Assembly: GCA_014281115.1 (NCBI GenBank)
Contig: JACONQ010000011.1
Location: forward strand, 682,001 to 746,000
Length of the DNA: 64,000 nucleotides
From: Laburnicola sp. R22_1
Taxonomy: Eukaryota > Ascomycota > Dothideomycetes > Pleosporales > Didymosphaeriaceae
Reading direction: 5' to 3'
Within the stretch, counting starts at the first letter, position 1, and each line of letters starts with the position of its first letter. A model generated the notes under the pieces. It ran no database searches and was not told the DNA's origin. It was given only the letters and a program-made list of their open reading frames with translations. The translations under genes and the position numbers were made by a program. Shown piece by piece: positions 22,410-35,541 of this stretch.

Positions 22410-25058
22410 ATGTCGATCCGAAGCACCGAGTCGCGAGATAATTCGCCAGATGCTTCGGGTGAAAAGCGCGCAAGCAAGAAACGGAAAGTCCTTTCGTGTT
22501 ATGCATGCAGGAACCGGAAGATGAAATGTGACCGTTTGTGTAAGTGTCCTAGGGGTACATCGGAACGGTCTCAGACGCCTCCGGGATTTCGCGAATCTTT
22601 AACTTACGCTCCAATAATGTATAGATCCCGTCTGTGGTCGTTGCCAAAAGACGGGAAGGGCCGATCAGTGTACCTATGACCCTCGACTGCTCGAGGATCT
22701 ACCAGTCAATGATATACCCGGTTTCGCACAAACCGACAGCACTCCTTCAGGCCCTGCTACATCGGATGGCCTGAACTGGAAACTTCGAAGTAAGCAAGCT
22801 GGAGGAAGGCAACTGTCAAGACATTGACTAATTGTACCTCTACCCTCAGTGCAGGAGAGACGGCTTGAGACATTAGAGAACAAACTAGCCGCTCACAGCG
22901 GAGCTGAACATTCTCAATTTGATTCGGCCCCGTCACAGCTCCACGAATTCCGGCAGGACGAACCACGAAAGCGAGAAGAGATCATGTTTCGGGGTAAATC
23001 TTTCAAAACTCGGTTCTATGGCTCAACTTGTTACTTGAGCACACTAACTCAAGTATATCTGCAAATTCCTCGCACGCCGAGCCGCTGCTGACATTAATAC
23101 AGTTTACCGAGCTTCAAGTATTCACACGAGAAGCTGTAATCTCTTCTGGCAACATATCCCACGTGCGAGATGACTTCAAGGCTTTTAGAGTCCGCAGGAA
23201 AGCTGTAATGAAAGAAAAGAGCTTAATGAGGCACGGCTATCCTGAGGAGGTCTTTTCTCTTCTGCCCGACAAGAGCGTGCTAGATTCTCAGGTTGCTCTT
23301 TACTTCGAAGTGTGCGAAACATCCTATCGCATCCTACACGAGCCAAGCTTCTGGAAAGAATACCATGCTTTCTGGGAACGGCAGTCGAACGAGGAATCAC
23401 TAACACCTTTTGCGGCAATCCTTCTATACATCATCGCAATCACGAAATGTCTGAGACCAAACGACGGGAATCTCTTCAGTGGCGATAGCTCCATCGATCG
23501 CGATGCTGCTCTGGACCTTATCGAGACGGGCGATACCTGGCTGCAACGTCAATCCCGTAAGAACACCACTCTCGTCTTCTTTCAGCTACACTGTCTGTCT
23601 CTTCTTGCGAAGAGGATGAATTGCTTGAAGCTCAAGCAGGATTGGACATTCATGGGTGACATCGTCCGACTTGCTATCGCTGCCGGCTTGCATCGCGACG
23701 CTTCCCTACTGTCAAGAGGTCGAATTACAGAATACGAGAAAGAGATGAGAAGAAGGCTCTGGGTGACTATCATTGAACTAGAGCTTCAAGCCTCAGTCGA
23801 TTTTGGATTACCATCTTCGGCTTCTGGACTCTATTTCGATGTTCAGCCTCCATCGAATCTTCCCGACGATACCTTCGCGTCAGACACGCAGCAGATTCCT
23901 GCAGGTCGTCCGATCGAGCACTTCACGTGCGGCTCTTATCTTAATATGACGCTACGATCGCTACCTCTGCGTCTCCATCTCCTACAGCTCTTAAACAACC
24001 CTACGACCGATCTCCAATACTCTGATATCCTTCATTACGACGCCCAGATCAACTCGTCACTGGCTGCATTGCCTACGTGGAGCGACCCCAGGGCCGAGAT
24101 ACCTTCTGCCCTCCTCAGACTGCAGTTGCAGCAGTTTCTCTTGATGATGCACCTACCGTACGCAAAGCTCGCCGCTAGTGACCACCGCTTCTGTTTCTCC
24201 TTCACTGCATGCATCAATACTGCAAGTGCGATACTATCGTTGCACGAGCAGTTGTTTTCCAAAAATGTCTTTGCTCTCAATCATCTCCGTAACGATCCAT
24301 TAAGAGCCGGCATGGCCCTCGGTCAAGTAACCTACTCCAACTGCTTTCCTACCTCGCCGGGAGAAGATAAAGACCACGTTCACCCGAGCGACAACATCCA
24401 CCCCATGGACGTCGGCGCGGGATCGAAACAGCACCGACTCGATGTCGCAGATCTCAAGATCCCACAGCTTCCCCCAGACAACCTGTTGACATCGACGCTC
24501 TGCACAACCGGCGTCAACCTGCTCGAAAAGGTCCGCCAGCTCTTCGAGCACAAGGTGATGCGTCTCGGCACAGGCTACATGGAGTACTTCCTCATCTGCT
24601 CCGCCGAAGGCATTATGCCCGCCATTAACCTACCAGCTACCTCCATCGCCTCCATCACAAACACGACCCCAGACGACCTACGCACGCGCGGCCGCAAAGC
24701 CCTCGAGCGCGTGACCTCCCTCTGTTTCCGCGTTCTAGCTCTTCAGAAAGAGCCTGCCGACAACCTCGTAAACACTCTGCGACAATCGGTCACAGTACCA
24801 TCACCCTTGACGCCTGTGTCGAACATTGGGCTACCGATGGGGACGCCGGCAACAAGGGCGCCGACAGTTCATGTCGGCAACAATGGTGCCGAGATGCAGA
24901 CGGTGATACCTGGGGCTGGGGTGATGGCCGGAGCCCTTGCGGAGGGCAAAGGGTTGGGCGAGGGACCGTTTGATGGGCTACAGGATATGCATACAGATTT
25001 GATGGGATGGACGTTTCCTGATTTCTGGTCCTTTGACAACATGATTGGAGATTTCTAG
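22410..25058 (+). CDS. Zn2Cys6 transcription factor, fungal_trans domain (817 aa)
   Basis: Exons 22410-22539, 22625-22789, 22850-23052 and 23103-25058, all GT-AG. Splicing 1 to 2 completes the binuclear zinc cluster at residues 30-59: CYACRNRKMKC, then DRLYPV, C, GR, C and QKTGRADQ, C (C-x2-C-x6-C-x6-C-x2-C-x8-C). A short coiled coil follows (MQERRLETLENKLAA). Exons 3 and 4 join to MFRGKSFKTRFYG...TQFTELQVF, a conserved segment of this regulator family. The fungal-specific middle homology region is evident around YFEVCETSYRILHEPSFW and WTFMGDIVRLAIAAGLHRD. A nuclear DNA-binding regulator; the target pathway cannot be read from the sequence, and no biosynthetic cluster lies beside it. Confidence 0.93.
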
Positions 25059-25296
25059 GTTAGACATCGAATGCGCGGACTGTTTTCGACGGCATGGCTC
25101 AAGACAAGTCACATTGATAGATCAAAGGCAGTGTACATTATAAAAAGCTTTTCATTGAGCTATACTATGAACTATTTCTCATGGTATGAAAATATCGGGA
25201 CCAGATTTCTTCACGACAACGGTGACTCGCCGAGAGGGTGCTCTGCAGCGTTGGTCTCCCCTACCCTGTGAGATAGAGGAAAACAGGAATCCACTA

Positions 25297-26143
25297 TTAG
25301 CGAGTGGGACCTAGCTGCCCGGCCGGTGTATATGTGTTGGTGTGCAGGTATAAATCGCGAGGACGCGATCGTGGGGTTGAGAGGAGAGGATGGGGAGAGG
25401 ATGGGGACAGGATGGGGCGTGGGAGTGGGCTTACCTGTCGTGACAATGACGTCTGTAGATATGGTCTGCGCGTCTGTTAGCACGAAGCAAGGTAGAGAAG
25501 TAGAGGTATATGGACTTACCCGTACAGTTGTAAGGCGCAGCATGAAGATGCGAAGAGGTCTATCCTGTAAGTCCATTAGCGACGCCTGATGAAGTTTGGA
25601 ATGTCCGAGGCTTTGGTGTACTCCCTCCAGCGTCATGGAAGAGAAAGACGAGGAGGGCCCCTGACGCGCAGCCTACACCCGTCGAGAGCCGTGCTTCTTT
25701 GCGGCTGCATGTGCGTGTGCGTGTGTGTTTGGGTGGGGGGGAAGCAGTCTCCGAACGGGCTGTGTTGATCTTGGCGTGGTTTGCAGTTGACACCTATGAG
25801 TCTCTAGAGTGCCACCACTTTTCGCACGCCGTATAATGTAAAGAAGACTTCGGAGGTCGGACGCTATGGACTTACCATGTAGCCGCCTTGCTCTCCAGCC
25901 TGAACTCAGGTGGAGCTTGGAGCGACGGAAGACTTCCGCTGCTGCTGCTGCTGCTGCTGCAATTGCCAACATTGTCTCGGCTGCTGCGACGACAATTGCG
26001 ATGCCAGTGCAGCGAGGTAAGGCACCGTTGTCGACATGCTGCTGCAGAAGACTGGCACTGTGAAGTTAGCAAGCTCGCGAAGGACGGCGAAGATGGGTCT
26101 TACCTGGGTAAGGTGCGAGACAAGTTGAGAAGAGTTGTGTCAT
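25297..26143 (-). CDS. Candidate small multi-exon gene with CAG run
   Basis: Minus-strand splice signals form a chain: donor after 26104 with a GCTAAC branch and CACAG acceptor before 26057; exon to 25876; exon 25520-25564 (acceptor TTACAG); exon 25435-25465 (acceptor GCGCAG); last exon from 25314 with TAA at 25297-25299. One frame stays open from 26057 to the end: a Ser run from seven AGC codons, then RLESKAATW, IDLFASSCCALQLYG, PYLQTSLSRQ and LGPTR. The start is not settled: the ATG at 26141-26143 joins this frame only if a downstream acceptor (CTGCAG) is used; with the first acceptor the frame becomes poly-Gln and stops after 63 codons. The second intron (about 310 nt) is long for this region. 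No homology recognised; it may be non-coding. Confidence 0.35.
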
Positions 26144-26165
26144 GGAGAGAGGCGGGCGGGCAGAG

Positions 26166-26173
26166 TTTTTATA
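26166..26173 (-). promoter_or_regulatory. TATA box of the candidate minus-strand gene
   Basis: TATAAAAA on the minus strand, 23-30 bp before a CATGACACAACTC stretch where transcription could begin. It supports a transcribed unit at 25.3-26.1 kb. Confidence 0.45.
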
Positions 26174-27031
26174 CCAGAGAGGAGATGAAGTGGGGCGCCA
26201 AGCTGCCGTGGTGAATACGGCGGTGGGTCAGTGCCGAAAACTCAAAACAAACGGACGCGGTGGCGACAACTCACTAGCCAGCTTCTTGGCATACAGGTTT
26301 GTAGATGCTACTGTGCCAATATTATTAAGGGGACGGGTATGGTACCAGGCTGGGAGGTCACCCGTCCAACCGGATTTGCAGTGCTGAAGCTAGGTACTCC
26401 TCCAAGTCGGCCATAGCTGCAGTTGCTATAACATCCAGGTATAGTGATCATTGATTCTCCTGCAGAAGTTCTCTGTAGCCAAAGTCTCTGTAAATCCCCG
26501 CAGTGGAGATGTGTCGCTTCAGGGCTGCCACATGATTGCAGCTAGCCAAGTGCTAACGGCAGCTCAGCAGCACATTTTCAACCATGGCCACATGCTCTTA
26601 GTTAAGTTACTCAGAATCAGGTTCAATTGTATCTAGCTAACAACTAAATAGCGTATCTCTTACGCTCAACAGCGCAATACACGTACATACCGCATACCCC
26701 ATTGCTCCGTAGCCGCAGATACTACTCTCCGATACCACAACAACGACTACAACAGCCCTGACAAAGTGGAAGAGACGGACTACCTTCGTCTCTCCAAAGC
26801 TCGGGATACTACTGCTCGACCATGTCCTCTTTCCCTCAGGGTACACCCGAGACCTCATGGACACTTCTGGCTAGGATTGTTTCCCTCGGGGGTAGGATGC
26901 TTCGTGCATACGGGAGTAGTCGTATACTTGCCCCGGAGACACTATAAGAGACCTATTGCATGGATTACAGCCTTTGGTAGTTACAGTCGGCATAAAAGAG
27001 GAAAAGAATAAACAATTCGATCTCAGCTACA
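26174..27031. other. Intergenic, nothing recognised
   Basis: Only short ORFs; no splice chain or repeat seen. The right part is the 3' flank of the SET-domain gene. Confidence 0.5.
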
Positions 27032-29393
27032 CTACTCAGACTTAAAGAACTCCGCCATACCAACTTGCGCACCCGTGATGATGATATACCAAGACTTTGC
27101 AAGATCAAGACATTGTTTGGAAAGTTGGCTCTCGCCCCGTGAAGTGTACCCTTCGGCGAGGTACTTCAGCGCGCGGACTGTTTCGACGTTGACCAGGCCC
27201 GCGTTATGCTCAACGTAAAGCGTTCCATCCTCTACTCTCGCGATGATGCCAAAGTTTCGAAGCATCTTGAACGCATATTCGATAGTTTTGTCCACGTTCT
27301 TGACCGAGCGCCACGCTTCGGTGAGAAAGAGCGTTGGGTGAACGAGCGCAAGACGGGGTAACTTTGCATAGCGATCTGTCTCCCCCTCTTGCGTTGTCTG
27401 ATAGAGTGCCTCAAGCTCTCTCAGTCTGCGAGCGATCTTCTTGAGTGACGTTACTGTTGTACCCTTCTCCCCCAACTTTATAACCATGGCCTTCAGCTCC
27501 TCAAACTGCCTCAGCCGCTCCTTTCTCGTGTCCTCGCCCACTTCCCCGTCCACGATACACAGCTCGCAGTCACAATCGAAACCCCACGTCGTTCGATATT
27601 TCTCCTGTCGGTCGCTGATATCGATGTCTGGAGCCATGTACTGCTTTGTAAGTTCCTCGCCGACCGCGATGTCACGCGCAGCGCGTAGGAAACAAACGTC
27701 GCCAATGAACGTGCGTATCGAGTTCGGCAGGCAAGAATGGTTAATGTACGAAGCGTGGATCCAGAAGCCGTTGCGAAGTTCCGGAATTGAATTAGGCGGT
27801 TGGTGCAGGAGATCTGATGAGCGGGTGGGTGCGGAGAAGCAATTGAATCTGCGAATGTACTCGATACGGAATCTAGAGCTGGTCAGTAAGATGGCAAGGA
27901 GATAGCAGCGTTTACTTGCATATCGACTGGTATCTCCTCATTTTCAGCTATCTCCCAGCCGTGCTGTTTCCAGTACCCGCCATCTGTCAAGTCGAAGAAC
28001 TCCTTCCTCAGACTTGGGTTCCACCTCAGCTTTTGGACCAGTTCTTTGAACAACCAGGCTCCCGGTCTCGGTGCTGCGATCCCATCCCCTAAGCTGTATA
28101 AATTACAGTCACTATTCCTATTTTGCATACAGTAGCCTGGAAGCACGAATGCCTTCTCCGCACAAATGAGATCCCCTTCCTTGAAAGCTCGCCTGGCGAA
28201 CAGTCCTCGGCCATGGGAGCTTTTCTGTACTTCGGCATCACACACGTAATTTGCTGCATCAACATGGAGTGTGAGCGGACCCACATAGGACGATATAACG
28301 GGGAGGTTGTAATCCGCGGTTGGTTGGTTGACGCCGATATCAAACTTGATCCTCGCAGCTAGCTCCTTCAAAGCACGGGGGATGTTGGAAGATATCTGCA
28401 AGGGATCCTCGGTACTGCGGCTATGTAGCCAAGCTTCCACTGTTAAAGCGTTTACGAGTTCGGAGGAAGAGAGATCAGGGGTGGAACGTGCATGGGCGGA
28501 TATCGCTTCTGAAAGGTCTTTGGCTGCATCGTCAAGCCGTAGAAGGACTATGCTTACACCGCAGCGTTTCCGGTATAAGTCGATCATGGAAGCTGGCTCA
28601 GGACTTGTAGAGAGACATTCCAATGCTTTGTTGTAGCTTGGCGAAAGGTTAATGTATCATCTGGAGATGCTTGGATTGACGCTTACTGCTCTAGAGCTTG
28701 TCGAAAGCGCTTCTTCAAAAACATCGCATCGCCGTCTCTCTTGCACTCCGATGCGTCTTTGCTCGAGTTTGCATGTTCTGAACTTTTCCAAGCCTCTGGT
28801 ACGAGTTCATCAGCTGGCTTCAAAATTACCAAATCTGAAGGGTGATCGATCCGGACGTGATATCCTCCGTCCACTAGTCTGCTCCAACAGGGCTGTTTGA
28901 TAGCGAGCATAGCTCCTTCGGTAACTATTGGATCGACAACGTTATCTTCCAGATTGTGAACAGTCAACCTTGCAACCTCTCCTGTCTCATCTTCTGCCAC
29001 AGTAACTGTTGAGGACCATACGTATGGCGAAGTGATGGTACGAAGTAGCAAAACGGCATCTCGATCTCTGGTATCAATAAGGAGGTCGTTCAGATGCACC
29101 TGATACTATGAGCAAGGCTCATTCTAGGCATATACCGTACTTACTGTCTTCGTCGACGCGGCATGGATCGATGATCGTGCTGGAGCGTACGGCTCAGGCA
29201 GGATCAGGTTCCGCACTGATACGTTGCCTTCGCCGAGAAGCTTAAGATGTACTTGATGGGTCTTGACTAGCGTGTCCCGTGACAGTTTCGATTTTGGTCG
29301 TTGTCCTTTCTCCTGAGGTCCATCTTTCGCAAAATCCTTAGCTAGGTCCGGTACTTCTTCGTAGGTGTTACGGTATCCCTTGGGCAAAGCCAT
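27032..29393 (-). CDS. TPR-SET domain protein, lysine methyltransferase-like (739 aa)
   Basis: Exons (5' to 3') 29145-29393, 28687-29099, 27920-28636 and 27032-27872. Introns 1 and 2 are GT-AG; intron 3 (47 nt) is in frame only with a GC donor (GCAAGT) and the CTCTAG acceptor. A TPR-like helical pair spans about residues 205-265 (FRQALEHYNKALECLS crosses an exon junction). The SET domain begins at SSHGRGLFARRAF (about 360), and has the catalytic-pocket motifs YINHSCLPN (about 502-510) and VGEELTKQY (530-538), followed by the post-SET cysteines CDCELC (560-565). These SMYD-like fungal proteins transfer methyl groups from SAM to lysines of histones or other proteins. No MYND finger is visible between the SET halves. 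The substrate cannot be deduced. Confidence 0.9.
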
Positions 29394-30928
29394 GTCGAAT
29401 TATAGATCAAATTGAGACACCGACGGATTCGATGCAGTCGGAGGGAAGTGCGCAGGCAGAAAGATTTGATGGACGCCGGAATGGACAAGACTCTGACTTG
29501 ATAATTAGTCTGGCACGTGGATGTATGCAGCACATAGAACGATATTAGGAGTCAGGTATAAGATGGCGACATCCAAGTATCATGAGGGAGTTTTCGGCGT
29601 CATTGTTGTTTTTCTGTGGTTTTGTCCAGGTGTCCTCGATCGGGTAAATGAAGACTTGCATGCACTACTCACTAGGCGTTTCTTAAGGTTCAATTCTTTC
29701 GAGATCGGGAACATATCACCGTAAGGGGTCAGACTGAGCTGCGCAAGCCCGCCCTGAGATATGATATGACCAATGAGGGCACGAAGACTAAGAGCGAGGT
29801 TCATTCGAAATAACGTATCCATTTTTGGAAGACTGCCAGATTCGCGTCAACATCCTGGGCGCTGTCCATGCCTTGCACAAGCAGTTGGTGCATGACTCTC
29901 AAGGCGCCCTGCCTACCCGTCGAACTGTACAGCGTGGCCAGCGACCGGTGTGACCGAACATCAAGGACTTCTACAACACAAGTGTATCCTTCCGCCGGCC
30001 CGGGTCCCGTGCGGGGAAAGGAGCGGTACAACGTTCGGAGACGTGAACGTCGAGGGGGGAAGAATAATAAGGAGAGCGCGGCGCTCAGCAGGCAAGCCCG
30101 GGGTAGTATGCATCGAATGCGGGCCGTTGCTGTATGACGTCCGGTCTCCTAGGCAGGTTAGCGGCCTACGAATGTGGCTGCTGTCTATGGTAGCCGTGAT
30201 GGCTGACTGGCGATTGGTGGGAGAAGGAGCATCGAGCTAGAAACTACGTGCTAGCAGTCGGATGATAGACTGCGCATGCAATGCGTATGCAAAAAGGGGA
30301 GGAAAAGAAAGGAAATGCATTGGTAGGATTCGAGCGTTCTGAGGTTCCCCGCATAGATGGTCCGAATATGCCAAGAGCGCATCCGATTGCGACTGACTCG
30401 TGCCGAGCCAGGCCAGCCAGACGTCTCCGTCCTCCCACCTATTGACGAATTCATCTTCTCACAACTGACTTTTGTACCTTAGCATCTCATGACATCACAG
30501 TGTCTTCCTCGATATTCTTCCAGACATGTGAGCCTCTAGCAGCGGCGCCGAAGCGCCAACGGACGGAAGACGGCGCACATCGCATATATTACACGGCCCT
30601 GCATCCGACACCAATATACCACTACCGGCACTACGCTGTCTTCGCAAATTAAACACCACACCTTCCCACGAACACACCTGCCTACAAGCTGCAAGTGCGC
30701 CCCGCCGCTATGAAATCCGGGTCCTGGGCCGTGCGCTGCGATGTATTCGGGTCGAGCCCATCAAGGCATGCTGCCTCCGGATGCACAAGAGCTAGGGGTC
30801 GTGAGGAAGAGTGGGATACATCTAAGAATCTTCTCTGTGTGGTGGAATATTTGGAGAAAGAAATGTATAAGAGTTCGGCTTCTACAATCGTTTTCTCTGC
30901 GGTCTTCTCCTAGAGCTTGGTCAAGATC
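29394..30928. other. Intergenic between SET gene and xylanase
   Basis: Shared promoter region of two divergent genes. A 76-codon minus frame at 29801-30031 looks protein-like (VMHQLLVQGMDSAQDVDANL) but has no ATG and no clear splice partner; I leave it unannotated. Confidence 0.45.
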
Positions 30929-32385
<1,457 letters not shown>

Positions 32386-33541
32386 GGAGATCGTAGGTCA
32401 GCCGATCAATCGACTGATTGACTAATACATGAGTCTGAAAACCGTCGCTTCCAGCTTCGGCATCCTGAGCTGGCCTGACCTGTATTTGTATTCTGTATCC
32501 TCATGTATTGTGTACTCTTCCTTCCGCTTCCCATCCCGCACATTTCCATCCTCTCTCTGCGTATATGAATTGCTTGTGTAAAGTATGCTCGTCTCTTTGC
32601 TCAGCCCACACGTTCTATCTCCATTCCTGTATCCCGGTCCTTTCTCTCTCGTATTCGGCGGCCGTCGTTCAAGGCAAAGGTATGGAAGTCGGACGATTGT
32701 TTATGGAGGAAGGCCGATGCCACGGGTTCGCGTGAAAGTTGGGAGAGACTATTCATCGTGGAAGACTCGTTGTCTTGGATGCTACGAGGCGAAGGAGAAG
32801 GATCTGCAACAGAGGAATCAGTTGTGCTTCGCGTTTGATCGAGACCCAGGAACATACCTGATGCCTTGAGTAACCCTGTTGGCCAGCTTTTTTGGGCTTC
32901 TTGTCGTCGCGGCGCGTGGATATGTTGCCAGAAGATCGGCTACATCGAGAGCCGGTGGAAGCAGCGCCGCGCTGCACGGCGACAGTCGCGGCTCAATGGG
33001 ACACGAGTGGGGTAGTGCTACACGATCTGAGAGGGCGGCAAGTGTGCCAATCGTTCATAATCTCGTCCTCGTCGCTGTTGATACTGACTGAGGTGAGTAG
33101 GCAGGCGCATAAGCGAGAGGCCACAATCGTGCCCGTGTCGGGTGTAAACATTCAGCGAAACAGAAGATCAAGTTGCAGTCACTTCAGTAATAGGAATCAC
33201 GTAATCATACGCGGCAAGTTTGTCAAATTCTTTATTCAATCGTCTTCGACGAGCTGGCCATCGCTGCCTCTCTTGGCAAGAGGAGAAGATGGAACGCTCA
33301 GCCAAATATGCGCTGGATATATAGCGCAACCACATGTCCGCGTGTATGCTCTATTTCCTTCCCTGTTCTGAAGCCGGAGAGCAGCCGCATGCACTATTGA
33401 GCCTTGGGTAAGCAAACCCTGGCCCGTCCATGTCCATTTCCTACTCGAAATCATCTATCCATGTATTGTCTTCTCCCTGGTGACAAGAGCCGTACGAGCG
33501 CCCCACCTCACATGTACATCCTCCACTTCTGTCTGACGCGT
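32386..33541. other. Intergenic, nothing recognised
   Basis: Pyrimidine-rich 3' flank of the xylanase (32.5-32.7 kb), then overlapping short ORFs on both strands without motifs. Confidence 0.5.
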
Positions 33542-35179
33542 CTAGGTCTTCTTGGAACGGAGTCCTTTACGGACTGGTGCAGTAGCGGCATCAGCGCCGT
33601 CGTCTTTCGCCTTGTCACGCGGCTTGCGTACAGTCGTCGGTGTACCCGTGGCTTGGTTGCGCGTCTTGCGCTTGAGACTGGAGTCAAACTCAAGCTCGGC
33701 ACGTCCCAGCGGATTGTGGGTTTCGAGCTCCTTGAGAAGTCGTGCCTTCTTCGCCGGCGGAGGGGTCGGGCTGGCTTCGCGTTTGAGGAACCTGCCGCCC
33801 TTGCCTCGGGGCTGGTTCAGGGCGCCTTTCTTGGAGTGTACGGTGGTGCGCTTGGCTACGGGTACTGCCTTGTCGGTGTTGGCTGGTGTATCGACCGGTA
33901 GGCTTGCTGGGTTCTTGGAGCGTACGGTGTTGTGCTTGGCCACGGGTACTGCCTTGGTGGCATTGGCTTGTATATCGTCCGGTAGGCTTGCTGGGTTCGC
34001 CATGTCAGCGTCGTGTTCTGCGTCCAATTTAGGGTTATCCACAACGTTCTCCTTGACATTCTCTGCATCTTGTGTGCGGTTGGAGAACCTACCGCCCTTG
34101 CCTCGGGGCTGACTCCGGGCGCCTTTCTTAGAGCGTACGGTGTTGCGCTTGGTCGCGGTCGCGGGTACTGCATTGTTGATGTTGGCTTGTGCATTGTCCG
34201 GTAGGCTTGCTGGATTCGCGATGTCAGCGCCGAGTTCTGCATCTGGTTGGGCGACATCCGCAGCGTCGATGTCCTCAGCGTCCTGCTCGACGTCCATGGC
34301 ATCGTCCTCGATCTCATTAGCGCCATCGTCAGCGTCCTCAACTTCCTGCTCGACGTCCATGGCATCATCCTCGATGTCGTTAGCGCCATCGTCGAAGTTT
34401 TCAGTAGCCTGCTCGTCATCCTCGACGTCCTCAGCATCCTCGTGTAGGCGTGGAGCCACCTCTCCGTGCTCGACTGCAGGGTTGCGAGTTGTCGTCTTCA
34501 CTAGGCGCCCATTCCGAGCATCGGTTTCGAGTTCGGCGGCTTGGTATGCTTCCCAAGTTCCTTCTTTGAATGCGGCGTATACGGGGAGACCATGGTCTGT
34601 AAGCTGATTGGCGTCGCCTTTCGCCGGGCCACGGATGACCCCAAGTCGCAGCTGGGTCGCGCCCCGATTGTATGCCACGGAACGCTGGTCAACGTTTGGA
34701 AAACACCAATATAGAACCAGCTTCTGTAGTTCTACATTCCGCTGATAGGCGAACTTCGGGCCATATGGATACCATCGGGTTGGGATAGTCACCAGTTTCA
34801 CGTTGTGACAGAAGCGACCGATGGCTTGACCATAAAAGAGCAAGAGGCCAGACTGGGGGATCCTAGCTAGCGACCCGTACATATTGAAGGCCATGATCAG
34901 ATTATCGTTGAAATTGAGCTCTCCGTCCTCTGATAGTGCCAGCTGGAGGTCGTAAGGCAAACGGTAGCAGATAGTTGGTGGCGACACAGTTGTCATGCGC
35001 ACGAACTCTCCAGGGTTTAGCAAGCTTGACAGACCATTGACTAGGTTATGCGCTGTTAGATCGATGTGTTTGATTCCTGCCGCGAAGTTCTCGTCCTCGA
35101 AGATTTGTATCATGAACGAGCGAAAGTTTCCGCTATCAGAGAGACGGAAATCGGGCTGACGAGCCCTGGAGAAGGACAT
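33542..35179 (-). CDS. 545-aa protein with acidic and basic internal repeats
   Basis: One uninterrupted frame from the ATG at 35177-35179 to a stop at 33542. Residues 1-240 look globular (MSFSRARQPDFRLSDSGNF, HIDLTAHNLVNGLSSLLNP, YYWCFPNVDQRS-type segments) with no domain I recognise. Next comes a strongly acidic tract with two copies of DDGAN.IEDDAMDVEQ (about 263-310). Then three to four repeats of a basic module: NPASLPD..QAN, AVPVAK, NTVRSKKGA, QPRGKGGRF. The QPRGKGGRF core resembles an AT-hook or nucleosome-binding basic patch. The tail is Lys/Arg-rich and ends RKGLRSKKT. I infer a nuclear, DNA- or chromatin-associated protein; this is inference from composition only. The repeats differ mainly in single residues, showing recent expansion. 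Confidence 0.75.
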   Translation of the reverse strand: MSFSRARQPDFRLSDSGNFRSFMIQIFEDENFAAGIKHIDLTAHNLVNGLSSLLNPGEFVRMTTVSPPTICYRLPYDLQLALSEDGELNFNDNLIMAFNMYGSLARIPQSGLLLFYGQAIGRFCHNVKLVTIPTRWYPYGPKFAYQRNVELQKLVLYWCFPNVDQRSVAYNRGATQLRLGVIRGPAKGDANQLTDHGLPVYAAFKEGTWEAYQAAELETDARNGRLVKTTTRNPAVEHGEVAPRLHEDAEDVEDDEQATENFDDGANDIEDDAMDVEQEVEDADDGANEIEDDAMDVEQDAEDIDAADVAQPDAELGADIANPASLPDNAQANINNAVPATATKRNTVRSKKGARSQPRGKGGRFSNRTQDAENVKENVVDNPKLDAEHDADMANPASLPDDIQANATKAVPVAKHNTVRSKNPASLPVDTPANTDKAVPVAKRTTVHSKKGALNQPRGKGGRFLKREASPTPPPAKKARLLKELETHNPLGRAELEFDSSLKRKTRNQATGTPTTVRKPRDKAKDDGADAATAPVRKGLRSKKT

Positions 35180-35493
35180 ATCGGAGTTGACGACTTGCGC
35201 TTCTGTCGAATGGTTGAGGATGAATGTCGCGTTGAGGGTGCTGCTCGGTGGTTCTTATCCTCGAGGGGAGAGAAACGTAAACAAGCAACGCGCTACGCGC
35301 CCCTCATTGTGAAAGATCAGCTGTCGCAGCGAAGGGCGGCAGAGCTTTCAACTCTACAAACCTAGCGGAGCAAGAAGCTAATATAACAAAGTGCACTCGA
35401 TGTGGAAAGCAGCTCCCTCCACTTAAGTCGCAACACTCCTTCACATATCATGACAGTCACTCAAAGCAATGCACAATGAACAACAACAGCAAC

Positions 35494-35541
35494 TTCTTCC
35501 TCAAGCTATCGGCGACGCCAATAGACTCAATGAAAAAATAT
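35494..35541. repeat. 48-bp block, copy 1 of 2
   Basis: Aligns without gaps to 38003-38050 at 39 of 48 positions; eight of the nine differences are transitions. The centre, CTATCGGC-GAC-GCCAATAG, can form a short hairpin. Followed by an A-rich run. Confidence 0.6.

Noticed and set aside
29801..30031. 76-codon protein-like minus frame
   Set aside because: Begins with TTG, no ATG or acceptor found, no homology recognised.
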